The translations under genes were made by a program, and so were the position numbers. This document shows positions 16,801-22,992 of a stretch of 25,413 nt of DNA, piece by piece. How positions within the stretch are numbered: the stretch's first letter is position 1; the number at the start of each line of letters is the position of its first letter. Below the pieces are notes generated by a model. The model was not told the DNA's origin, made no database searches, and saw only the letters and a program-made list of their open reading frames with translations. The DNA comes from Bacteroidota bacterium (GTDB taxonomy: Bacteria > Bacteroidota > Bacteroidia > Bacteroidales > GCA-2748055), in assembly GCA_024244665.1 (NCBI GenBank), contig JAAEOI010000585.1:1-25413 (forward strand), read 5' to 3'.

Positions 16801-17283
16801 GATCTTGTTAAACCGAAGCGGTCCATGCACTACGGTCTTGCTCCAGGTGAGCATCTTCATCGACAATTCGGGAGTGATCCAGGGTCCGCCGGCCTGGCTC
16901 CATCCATCACAATTGTGAATTCCCGTTTTAAGGCCAAGCCGGTCACATTCTGCCACTGTATGGTCGATCATGCTCAGCCACTCGTCGGTCATAAAGCGAA
17001 CCGGGCCATCGGGTAATCCCAATTTCACATTGAAAATGAGTGCTCCCCCCAGACCTGCCTGCGACATGGCCTCCAGATCACTGGTGATACCTTCTCTTGT
17101 AATATTTCCATCGATCCAGTGCCACCAGGTCCATGGTTTGGCCGACTCGGGAGGGCTAACGAAAGATTCCTCCAGGCCAATTTCAGATCCAGAGGAGGAT
17201 TGTGAGCTCTGCGTACAGGAACTCACAATTATTATGAACATAATGGATAAACAGATATCTCGAAAGACGTTCCTTATTTTCAT
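13888..17283 (-). CDS. GH106 alpha-L-rhamnosidase-type lipoprotein
   Basis: A 1131-residue lipoprotein (VSSC, Cys23) of family GH106, which releases alpha-linked L-rhamnose. Residues 49-86 (KPWTWWHWIDGNITREGI, SDLEAMSQAGLGGALIF) and 120-140 (TGIHNCDGWSQAGGPWITPE) are hallmark barrel sequences. FETDSWESGIQNWT (Glu471) and VASESYTSPPE (Glu606) probably correspond to the acid and base glutamates known in Bacteroides BT0986 (E461 and E593); the spacing agrees, but I did not run an alignment. A GATase-like segment follows (YKVLLLPRKEKMRLAVAERI), then a jelly-roll near the C-terminus (FSGTSSYSTSLHV, VLVNGQVVETLWKPPFRTDI, NLWVNRLIGDEYHPDE). It is monocistronic in view, divergent from the amidohydrolase and convergent on the sulfatase. 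Family assignment is strong; exact linkage is not known. Confidence 0.95.
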   Translation of the reverse strand: MKIRNVFRDICLSIMFIIIVSSCTQSSQSSSGSEIGLEESFVSPPESAKPWTWWHWIDGNITREGITSDLEAMSQAGLGGALIFNVKLGLPDGPVRFMTDEWLSMIDHTVAECDRLGLKTGIHNCDGWSQAGGPWITPELSMKMLTWSKTVVHGPLRFNKILPRPAIPETPLIKEFYRDITVLAYPLPGGHRINGAESGITTSGSIPMGDLKKLFDEDPQTHASFSLGSNDQPVAHSVTMQFDGPVSPKSLILHGIEGYTLPQVIPGKLEVSDDGVDFREVATFDLNWSFEGSPQHTISIALPSVSGSFYRVSFKGEHTFSPTISLTEIELSTKPVVHYWEAKAGWARNREHGGEAPFLSRDPGPQSGQVSLPPGEIIPYDQVHVFTGKLGDNGLFEWDVPDGDWVILRMGYTSTGRTNSPATDEGRGLEADKLNRDAVLFHMDQFIGRLNKRYGEKNLNSFAIFETDSWESGIQNWTKDLDKRFMNSRDLDLIRWLPLITEGVMVEGYEESDRLLWEWRRFLADEIAKNYFQVTADFAEENGLTYVAESSGRQMFMYDPISYQRISPVPMGEFWVNPARGQGVRVDNKIAASAAHLTGKKLVASESYTSPPENSRWTQHPFTLKALGDKAFCDGVNKFVFHTYAHQPYPELKPGFTMGRWGMQNHSGNTWWDGPVEAWFDYISRCQHLLQEGRFYADILAYLGEEVPARQGRREEFEPTIPRGYDFDGCDFQALLDARVVDGELHLPSGMRYKVLLLPRKEKMRLAVAERIAELARAGALIVSPSVPLGSATLGEMGEGDQKVRETVEDHWQKVKVVSGGDDLGMVLKELGIPPDFSYQSDDMPYIPYIHRIAGDFDLYFLSNQQDYPIDIDAIFRQAKGRRVSLWDPATGKKSLPGEVETLGEESLRVSLDFDPYASVFVVFSDREVDTEPTLAVSGKIEVEGPWELRFPGGLGAPGEALVLNELIDLSKHKDFGVRHFSGTSSYSTSLHVEEKDISELNHILVDLGEVREMAEVLVNGQVVETLWKPPFRTDITSMLNPGENQLEIRVTNLWVNRLIGDEYHPDEVEWSDAGGTMIAGEWPEWLMKGEPRPESDRITWSTRGKIWSKDDPLLPSGLIGPVSVIMAEER

Positions 17284-17309
17284 AGCCGGGAGGTATTTCT
17301 TGTGATGAT

Positions 17310-17429
17310 AAAAGTGGCAAATCTGATTAAAGATAAATATAGATCAGTAATGTTCTTGCAACAATGGACTTTATGAGTCTTTTTTTGCACTATCTGATCC
17401 TCCGCAATACCAGCTTCTATGCCACTTTT
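17310..17429. promoter_or_regulatory. Inverted 10-bp repeats in the divergent GH106/amidohydrolase promoter region
   Basis: AAAAGTGGCA (17310-17319) and its exact complement TGCCACTTTT (17420-17429) lie near the two ends of the divergent intergenic region. Read on each gene's own strand, both start codons are preceded by TGCCACTTTT, ending 26 nt before the GH106 start and 17 nt before the amidohydrolase start. This symmetry suggests a shared leader or operator element controlling both directions, but chance cannot be excluded. Confidence 0.35.
17332..17341 (-). promoter_or_regulatory. Possible -7 promoter element for the GH106 gene
   Basis: On the minus strand TATATTTATC, containing TATATTTA, is one base from the Bacteroidota -7 consensus TAnnTTTG. 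It lies 48 bp before the GH106 start codon. The identical 10-mer precedes the metallophosphoesterase gene at 22881-22890. Weak evidence because the motif is AT-rich. Confidence 0.3.
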
Positions 17430-17446
17430 TAGTTATCTTGTTGCAT

Positions 17447-18397
17447 ATGGAAAGACGGGATTTTTTAAAAACGACTGCGCTTTCAGCCCTGGCTCCTTCC
17501 CTTTACCTTCAATCTTGCGGGAAGAGTTCTGCCATTCCTGTGATAGATACACATGTGCACTTATGGGACCTGGATATGCTGAAATTAAGATGGGTCAGAC
17601 CTCCACTCGACAGGGATTTCCTGATGGATGATTATCTGAAGGCTGTGTCCGGACAGAATGTGGTGAAGTCAATTTATATGGAAGTGGGGGCACCGCCTGA
17701 AATTCGAGAGTTGGAGGCTGAATGGGCCCTGGGGCTTTGCAGTGATCCCGATAATTCAATGGTGGCAGCTGTAATTGCCAAGGATCCTACGGATGAGGAT
17801 TTTGCAGCGTACATGCAAGGATTTGAAGGAAATAAATATTTGAAAGGGATACGCTATTTCTTTAGTTCAGGCAGTGAAATTATTGAAGAGCGTGTGATCC
17901 AGAATATCAGACTTCTGGGGGAGATGGGGTATAGTTTTGACCTTGGAATTCCTCCCAGGTGGTTGCCCATGGGCATCAGGTTGGTGGATGCCTGTCCGGG
18001 TACCCATTTTGTTTTAAATCATTGTGGCACCGCTGATCCGATGGCCTTCTTTCCGGCAGATAAACAATTCAGGGAGCCGGAACACGGAAGGGATGAATGG
18101 ATCAGGGATATGGAATCCATTGCCCAACGACCGAATGTGATCTGTAAAATTTCAGGCATTGCCGCCCACGTGCCGGATTATCCTCTGACTGCTGAGGATC
18201 TGACTCCGATCATCAACCATTGTCTCGATCAATTCGGACCGGACCGTGTAGTTTTTGCCGGAGATTGGCCCGTGGTGTTGAGGAATATGCCCCTGGCCAG
18301 CTGGATCCATACGCTGAAAGAGGTGGTGGCTATGCGCCCCATGGAGGAACAGCGAAAACTCTTCCATGACAATGCCGAAAAATTTTACAGTCTTTAA
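17447..18397 (+). CDS. Tat-exported amidohydrolase, COG3618 lactonase-like (amidohydrolase-2 fold)
   Basis: The ATG at 17447 gives a 316-residue protein beginning MERRDFLKTTALSALAPSLY; a TTG at 17438 would add only three residues. RRDFLK is a twin-arginine motif and LQSC (Cys24) a lipobox, so it looks like a Tat-exported lipoprotein. The mature part is an amidohydrolase-2 TIM barrel: DTHVHLWD (His36, His38) near the start, FVLNHCG (His192), and FAGDWPV (Asp273) as the C-terminal metal/catalytic aspartate. Relatives in COG3618 include L-fucono- and L-rhamnono-lactonases and dicarboxylate lactonases, so a sugar-lactone substrate is plausible beside GH106, but export is unexpected for a catabolic lactonase. 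It heads a three-gene run. Fold is confident, substrate uncertain. Confidence 0.88.
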   Translation: MERRDFLKTTALSALAPSLYLQSCGKSSAIPVIDTHVHLWDLDMLKLRWVRPPLDRDFLMDDYLKAVSGQNVVKSIYMEVGAPPEIRELEAEWALGLCSDPDNSMVAAVIAKDPTDEDFAAYMQGFEGNKYLKGIRYFFSSGSEIIEERVIQNIRLLGEMGYSFDLGIPPRWLPMGIRLVDACPGTHFVLNHCGTADPMAFFPADKQFREPEHGRDEWIRDMESIAQRPNVICKISGIAAHVPDYPLTAEDLTPIINHCLDQFGPDRVVFAGDWPVVLRNMPLASWIHTLKEVVAMRPMEEQRKLFHDNAEKFYSL

Positions 18398-18422
18398 CCA
18401 TAAATTAGAAATCTTGTACCAG

Positions 18423-19652
18423 ATGAAAATCCATTCGAAGCCCTTACAGAAATTGATGCTGTTTGCCATGATTTTATTTATCTGGCAAAGTACATCCAAT
18501 ACATCGGTAGCCCAACAGTCTATGGAAGCAGCATATGATGTGGCGGCCTACGTTTGGCCTTCCACGCACGATGATCCTTTAGGCAGGGAAAAACTATGGA
18601 GCGAGGGAATAGGTGAGTGGGAGATCATCAAAAAGGGAGTTCCCCGTTTCAAAGGCCATTACCAGCCACGCATTCCCCTCTGGGGTTATGAAATGGGAGA
18701 TAATCCGGCCGCCATGGAGAAGAAGATCAATGCTGCCGCCGACCATGGGGTCAATGTATTTCTTTTTGATTGGTACTGGTACGATGAAAGCCCCTTTCTT
18801 GAGTCAATGGTCAACAGCTTTGTGGATGCACCCAATACCAATAGAATGAAGTTTTATCTCATGTGGGCCAACCATGATGTTCCGGGAAATCTATGGAATC
18901 ATTTCCGTTATAAAACTGATTCACTGATCTGGCAGGGAGAGGTTGACTGGGAAAACTTCAAAGTAATTGTAGATCGTGTGATCAGGAAATATTTCAAACA
19001 GCCCAATTACTATAAGATTGATGGCAAACCGGTCTTTTCCATATTCAGCATGGATGACCTGGTGAATAGTTTTAATGGCTTGGAAGGGACCAGAAAGGCC
19101 CTGGATTATTTGCGCGAGGAAGTTAAAAAAGCAGGATTTCCGGGTGTCTACCTGCAGACTATAGGCTGGAGCCAGAATGATGAGCCCATCCTTTTCCGAA
19201 GTGGGAATGACCATGGCAAGGGGGTAAATGAAGTAGTAGACCAACTGGGCCTTAACAGTGTCACCACCTATACCTGGATGATCGCAGGCTTAAATGAAGA
19301 TTATGTACAATGGGCAGAAAAAGGGATTTCGCTGAGAAAGAAATGGGATGCCCTGATGGATATTCCGTACTTTCCTTGTGTTTCTGTGGGCTGGGACAAT
19401 ACCCCGAGATATCCCGAAAAGGGTATGGAATCGGTGGTTCATATTGGCAATACACCAGAGAGTTTTGCCGCTTATCTGCAGGAAGCCAAAGAGTACCTGA
19501 GAGCCCGACCCGAGATGCCCCAACTTATTATCCTGAATGCCTGGAACGAATATGTGGAGGGCAGTTACCTGGAGCCGGATATGAAATGGGGTTATGGCTA
19601 TCTCGAAGCTGTGAAAGAGGTGATGAGCGGAAAATACGATATGTACAGGTAA
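18423..19652 (+). CDS. Secreted GH99/WbsX-like glycoside hydrolase
   Basis: The chosen ATG at 18423 gives 409 residues with a Sec signal (MKIHSKPLQKLMLFAMIL...SVAQ); an earlier in-frame ATG at 18366 would overlap the previous gene and bury the signal. The protein matches the GH99/WbsX clan: DVAAYVWPSTHDDP at the mature N-terminus, INAAADHGVNVFLFDWYWY, YYKIDGKPVFSIF, and the C-terminal signature NAWNEYVEGSYLEPD followed by GYGYLEAV. Glu376 and Glu379 in WNEYVE keep the three-residue spacing of the two catalytic glutamates of Bacteroides GH99 enzymes. WbsX members are often annotated as glycosyltransferases of O-antigen loci, but export and the sulfatase/GH106 context favour hydrolysis. It starts 25 bp after the amidohydrolase stop and is probably cotranscribed with it. 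Linkage specificity unknown. Confidence 0.85.
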   Translation: MKIHSKPLQKLMLFAMILFIWQSTSNTSVAQQSMEAAYDVAAYVWPSTHDDPLGREKLWSEGIGEWEIIKKGVPRFKGHYQPRIPLWGYEMGDNPAAMEKKINAAADHGVNVFLFDWYWYDESPFLESMVNSFVDAPNTNRMKFYLMWANHDVPGNLWNHFRYKTDSLIWQGEVDWENFKVIVDRVIRKYFKQPNYYKIDGKPVFSIFSMDDLVNSFNGLEGTRKALDYLREEVKKAGFPGVYLQTIGWSQNDEPILFRSGNDHGKGVNEVVDQLGLNSVTTYTWMIAGLNEDYVQWAEKGISLRKKWDALMDIPYFPCVSVGWDNTPRYPEKGMESVVHIGNTPESFAAYLQEAKEYLRARPEMPQLIILNAWNEYVEGSYLEPDMKWGYGYLEAVKEVMSGKYDMYR

Positions 19653-19680
19653 TAACAGGTTTATTCACTAAATTTGCCAT

Positions 19681-20346
19681 ATGTTCAGATCAACATTTGT
19701 CTTAGTGTTGTTTGTATTGACCTTCGCGCAGCTTTTTTCACAGAACAGGGTGGTACACGGAAAACTGACCACCTTCAACCGGTTCCCTGTAAGAAATGTG
19801 TTGGTGGTTGCAAAAAAGAGTGATACATCTGCACTATCCGATTCCATGGGATTATTTACCATAGTTTGTCATAAAAAGGATGTGTTGAAAATCAAACCGG
19901 AAGCATTCAAGGCTGTAACCCGGAGGGTGGGACCGGACTCGGATTCCCTGGTCATTAATCTGGTATTTATTGACAACGAGTCCAACAGGAAGGTAGCCAC
20001 AGGATATGGATACATTGATGAGAAGGACCTGGCCTATGCAGTAAGTAGCCTGGACTATGAGAATAATGATTTCTGCAATTACCCGGATATTTATACCCTG
20101 ATGAAAGGCAAGCTTGCGGGAGTAACTGTTAGCGGAGGAGCAGTGTTTATGAGGGGAGTAAGTTCCTTCAGTGGGAGTTCCGAAGCACTGCTCGTGGTGG
20201 ACGGGATGATTGTTGATGACATCAGCTGGATCAATCCCTGCCACGTGCGCTCAATTGATGTGCTCAAGGATAGCAGTGCATCTATGTACGGAAGCCGCGG
20301 CGCCAATGGAGTAGTGATCATTAAAACAAAAAAGATCCTTGATTAA
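19681..20346 (+). CDS. Barrel-less SusC-like protein (carboxypeptidase-like plus plug domain only)
   Basis: An intact 221-residue protein with a Sec signal (residues 1-20, ending FAQLFS). A short carboxypeptidase-regulatory-like domain follows (VVHGKLTTFNRFPVRNVLVV, about 24-100), then a SusC-type plug: KVATGYGYIDEKDL (about 104-117) at the TonB-box position, IYTLMKGKLAGVTV, EALLVVDGMIVDD and the signature VLKDSSASMYGSRGANGVVI at 194-213. Only eight residues follow. Full SusC proteins continue for about 800 more residues to form the barrel; the next gene on the opposite strand ends 25 bp away, so no barrel remnant exists. It starts 28 bp after the GH99-like gene and probably shares its transcript. 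It could be a periplasmic TonB-interacting decoy, an adaptor, or a fixed fragment. Domain content is clear; function is unknown. Confidence 0.85.
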   Translation: MFRSTFVLVLFVLTFAQLFSQNRVVHGKLTTFNRFPVRNVLVVAKKSDTSALSDSMGLFTIVCHKKDVLKIKPEAFKAVTRRVGPDSDSLVINLVFIDNESNRKVATGYGYIDEKDLAYAVSSLDYENNDFCNYPDIYTLMKGKLAGVTVSGGAVFMRGVSSFSGSSEALLVVDGMIVDDISWINPCHVRSIDVLKDSSASMYGSRGANGVVIIKTKKILD

Positions 20347-20371
20347 TCCGGTAGATTAAGCAGATAAGTAG

Positions 20372-21967
20372 TCATTTCTTCCCCTTCAACTCATGGATAA
20401 TAATCCGGGTTTCTTCAATCCGGGTATGGAGACGGTCCTTATACCAAAATGCCCGGTATTCAAGGTTTTCGTGGGGAGATTCAAGTTCTGCTTCCAGTTC
20501 GTCAAGGTACTGCTCGCACATCCGGAGGTATTTGTCATAGGTGGTTGGGTTATGAAAACCTCCGTTTTTAATAGTGACATAAACAGGAGTCGTATGGGCT
20601 ACCTGTGAGGGCCCGGCATAACATACTGCAGCGATCCACGTTCCGGAGTTTACCGGCAGCTCAAGGTCAATGGACATCTGGCTTGTTGACTGGTCCTTAT
20701 CCTCCGGTGTGACTGTGGCTATCACTTTACCCTGTGCGACAATATCAAGCCTCGATAGCGGAACCTGCCCGGCATGGCCAAAACCTCTGGCTTCTACGGA
20801 GAGTGTGGATGGCTTCTTCAGGTCTAACTCCTCGCCTGGGATAAGACCATTCACCTTAATGTCGATCATGGGACCGGAACTGACAAATGTGTTCCCCTTT
20901 TTGGTTTTTTTCTTCCAGAGCTTATAACTAAACTCATTCCCCAGGTGGGTGTAGAACCTGACATTTCCAATCCTCGGAATTCTGGCATTTCCATCCACTG
21001 CGAATTTAGGCACGTCGCCACACCACGGAAAATCGGATCCTGCCAGTGCAGTGAGCTTATAACCCAGATCCAGGAAGTGATAATAGTGATCGGTGATCAG
21101 GGGACCGCCGCGTGAACAGAACTGCAGTATTTCCAGGAAATCAATTTTATGATGCAGTACATCCATGGTCATGCCCCTGTAGCCGGCAAACAATACACCC
21201 TGGTGTGCATAACCTGAAATTCCGTTCAGGTCGTGTATAAGGTCAAACAGTATGTCGTAATGGTAGTAATCGTTCTTCATTCGGACAAATTCATCCGCCA
21301 TAAGGGAGATGGTATGTCCTACCTGGTGCGTGCGGGGCTCTTCCTGTCCCGGGGTCAATACACGATCAGCTTCTTTGTACACCCCTTTATCCCCAAAGGC
21401 AAACTGACCAAAATAGACATTTCTGAAATCACCCATCTGCAGCAGTGCACCTACATGAATGTCTTCCGCTTCTATCCATTTCAGAAGGAGCGGATTCTCC
21501 CTGGGCGATCGCCGGATGTGTATATGGCAATCCCCTGAATACCACCCCGAGTCTGCCATATGAATCCATCTTTCCATTTCAAATGTTTCCATTTCCACCT
21601 CCTGTTCCACCTCCAGGTTGACCTTCTGGTCCAGGTATTCAACACCCTTGGATAGAGAGATTTGGTAGGAGCCCCGATCCAGTTCAAGGGTGAATGCCCC
21701 GTCCACATAGAAAGAGCTGTCGGGCTGGTATCCGTATCCTTCGGGAAGGTCATTCCTGCCATACATGACCCCAATAGCTTCCGGAGGCAGCGGCGCCACA
21801 TAACCGTCCTTATTAATGATATGAACACGAACCGGGGTAGGCTGACCTGTTTCCTTATCCAGGACAGTGACGTGAAGCATGGATGGCTGGCCCCAGCAGG
21901 GTGCTGCAAAACCAAGGGAAACGATTATTGCTATGAATGTTTTAGTCAGCACCCTGCTCAGGTTCAT
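20372..21967 (-). CDS. Secreted CehA/McbA-type PHP-domain metallohydrolase
   Basis: Starting at the ATG at 21965-21967 gives 531 residues with a signal peptide (MNLSRVLTKTFIAIIVSLGF...WG); a longer in-frame start at 22015 would place charged residues before it and was not used. Residues about 30-130 form a beta-rich domain (LHVTVLDKETGQPTPVRVHI). The catalytic PHP part begins GWYSGDCHIHIRRSP (Asp146, His148, His150) and continues with SGYAHQG (His254) and LAGSDFPW (Asp311), a metal-ligand set like that of CehA/McbA proteins. A C-terminal beta region (VNSGTWIAAVCYAG) and a charged helix follow. Relatives are varied hydrolases, including phosphoesterases. The start overlaps the upstream metallophosphoesterase gene by 26 nt, implying translational coupling. 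Substrate not identifiable. Confidence 0.86.
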   Translation of the reverse strand: MNLSRVLTKTFIAIIVSLGFAAPCWGQPSMLHVTVLDKETGQPTPVRVHIINKDGYVAPLPPEAIGVMYGRNDLPEGYGYQPDSSFYVDGAFTLELDRGSYQISLSKGVEYLDQKVNLEVEQEVEMETFEMERWIHMADSGWYSGDCHIHIRRSPRENPLLLKWIEAEDIHVGALLQMGDFRNVYFGQFAFGDKGVYKEADRVLTPGQEEPRTHQVGHTISLMADEFVRMKNDYYHYDILFDLIHDLNGISGYAHQGVLFAGYRGMTMDVLHHKIDFLEILQFCSRGGPLITDHYYHFLDLGYKLTALAGSDFPWCGDVPKFAVDGNARIPRIGNVRFYTHLGNEFSYKLWKKKTKKGNTFVSSGPMIDIKVNGLIPGEELDLKKPSTLSVEARGFGHAGQVPLSRLDIVAQGKVIATVTPEDKDQSTSQMSIDLELPVNSGTWIAAVCYAGPSQVAHTTPVYVTIKNGGFHNPTTYDKYLRMCEQYLDELEAELESPHENLEYRAFWYKDRLHTRIEETRIIIHELKGKK

Positions 21968-22850
21968 CCTCCAGGGTGAGCGTGGTGGGAACATCCAGGC
22001 TGTATCCATACTCATCCTTCCACTGCTGGTTTTGGTGATCCCTTACGCGGACAGTAATTTTGTGCTTTTCCAGAAACAGAAAGCTGCTTCCCCTGTTATT
22101 GGCCGTACCACCCACACTGATATGTAGCAAGCCTTCCTCTTTAAAGTATCCGCCACGGCCAAAATCATCTTTTGTTCCGTAGGTGTAGTGAAGGTGCCCG
22201 TGGGCAAAAATCTTCACATTGGCGTGTAGCCGGAACATCTCCCGTAACTCAAGGGATTCGTTCATATACATGGACCCGGGTGCTCCCAGGTGATCTCTCT
22301 CCTCGCTGTGATAAGTGGTCTCGAAAATTGGGGGATGGGAAAAGACAATGGTCGTAGACAGCGTGTCTGAATTTAACTCCTCTCTTAACCACTCGGTTTG
22401 TTCATAGCCCAGGTGACAAATGTGATTAAACTTGCCCGTGAATTTTACTGTACTCAAAAAGATAAATCTGATTCCTTTTCTGTGGATCGCGTAGTAGAGT
22501 GGCAGTCCGGTCGCTTCCTTGTAAGCATCCAGCCCCGCGCCCACATCCCCGTTTCCGGCCAGGCTATACAGAGGCTTGTCGGATTTATCCAGAACGGTCT
22601 CCTTATAGTCCTCATAAAAATGAGCCCTGTTCTGAGCCAGATCCCCCAGCACAGCTACAAAGTCATGATCTAGTTCTGCGAGGTCATTCATGGCAAGTTC
22701 CACATAACGAGGGGTCTCTGGAACCATAACCAATTGGGGATCGCCCAGCAGGCAAACCATCAGGCCTTCTGTATCCCTATTTTGAGCACATAGAATAGGG
22801 GAGAGCAGAGCAAAGAGTGACAATGATAAGAAAAACTGTTTCAGGTTCAT
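21942..22850 (-). CDS. Secreted calcineurin-like metallophosphoesterase with altered motifs
   Basis: A 302-residue protein with a Sec signal (residues 1-23, ending LCAQ). Metallophosphoesterase motifs are in order: LLGDPQL (Asp37), VLGDLAQN (Asp70), AGNGDVG (Asn100), FSHPPI (His172) and AHGHLH (His219, His221). Two positions differ from the classic pattern. The first motif has Gln39 where many members have a metal-binding His, and the third has Gly101 where GNH(D/E) has the catalytic His. The metal site could still form, but chemistry may be changed. It is the first gene of a two-gene minus-strand unit with the PHP hydrolase, divergent from the sulfatase at 22993. Acting together on a phosphorylated or phosphonate-linked compound is a guess from pairing. 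Confidence 0.87.
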   Translation of the reverse strand: MNLKQFFLSLSLFALLSPILCAQNRDTEGLMVCLLGDPQLVMVPETPRYVELAMNDLAELDHDFVAVLGDLAQNRAHFYEDYKETVLDKSDKPLYSLAGNGDVGAGLDAYKEATGLPLYYAIHRKGIRFIFLSTVKFTGKFNHICHLGYEQTEWLREELNSDTLSTTIVFSHPPIFETTYHSEERDHLGAPGSMYMNESLELREMFRLHANVKIFAHGHLHYTYGTKDDFGRGGYFKEEGLLHISVGGTANNRGSSFLFLEKHKITVRVRDHQNQQWKDEYGYSLDVPTTLTLEDEPEQGAD

Positions 22851-22880
22851 GGCATCTGATTTGGGTTCATTTTAATCGCT

Positions 22881-22890
22881 GATAAATATA
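22881..22890 (-). promoter_or_regulatory. Possible -7 promoter element for the metallophosphoesterase gene
   Basis: On the minus strand TATATTTATC lies 30 bp before the start codon, and its TATATTTA part is one base from the consensus TAnnTTTG. The same 10-mer precedes the GH106 gene at 17332-17341. No clear -33 TTTG was seen, so support is weak. Confidence 0.3.
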
Positions 22891-22992
22891 AGGAAATTAT
22901 ACTGTATTCCTGGATTTTAGGGCGCTTTTAAGTGCTGGGATTGGGTGGGAATTCCTATCTTATGTGCCATTACATTCTTACCCATATCTTCT

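Noticed and set aside
19681..20370. Plug-only gene as a recent frameshifted full-length susC
   Set aside because: Only 25 bp separate its stop from the convergent gene and no barrel-coding sequence exists in any frame downstream.
20398..20427. Direct repeat AATCCGGGT...AATCCGGGT
   Set aside because: It lies within the coding 3' end of the PHP-type gene, has only two short copies, and needs no special explanation.
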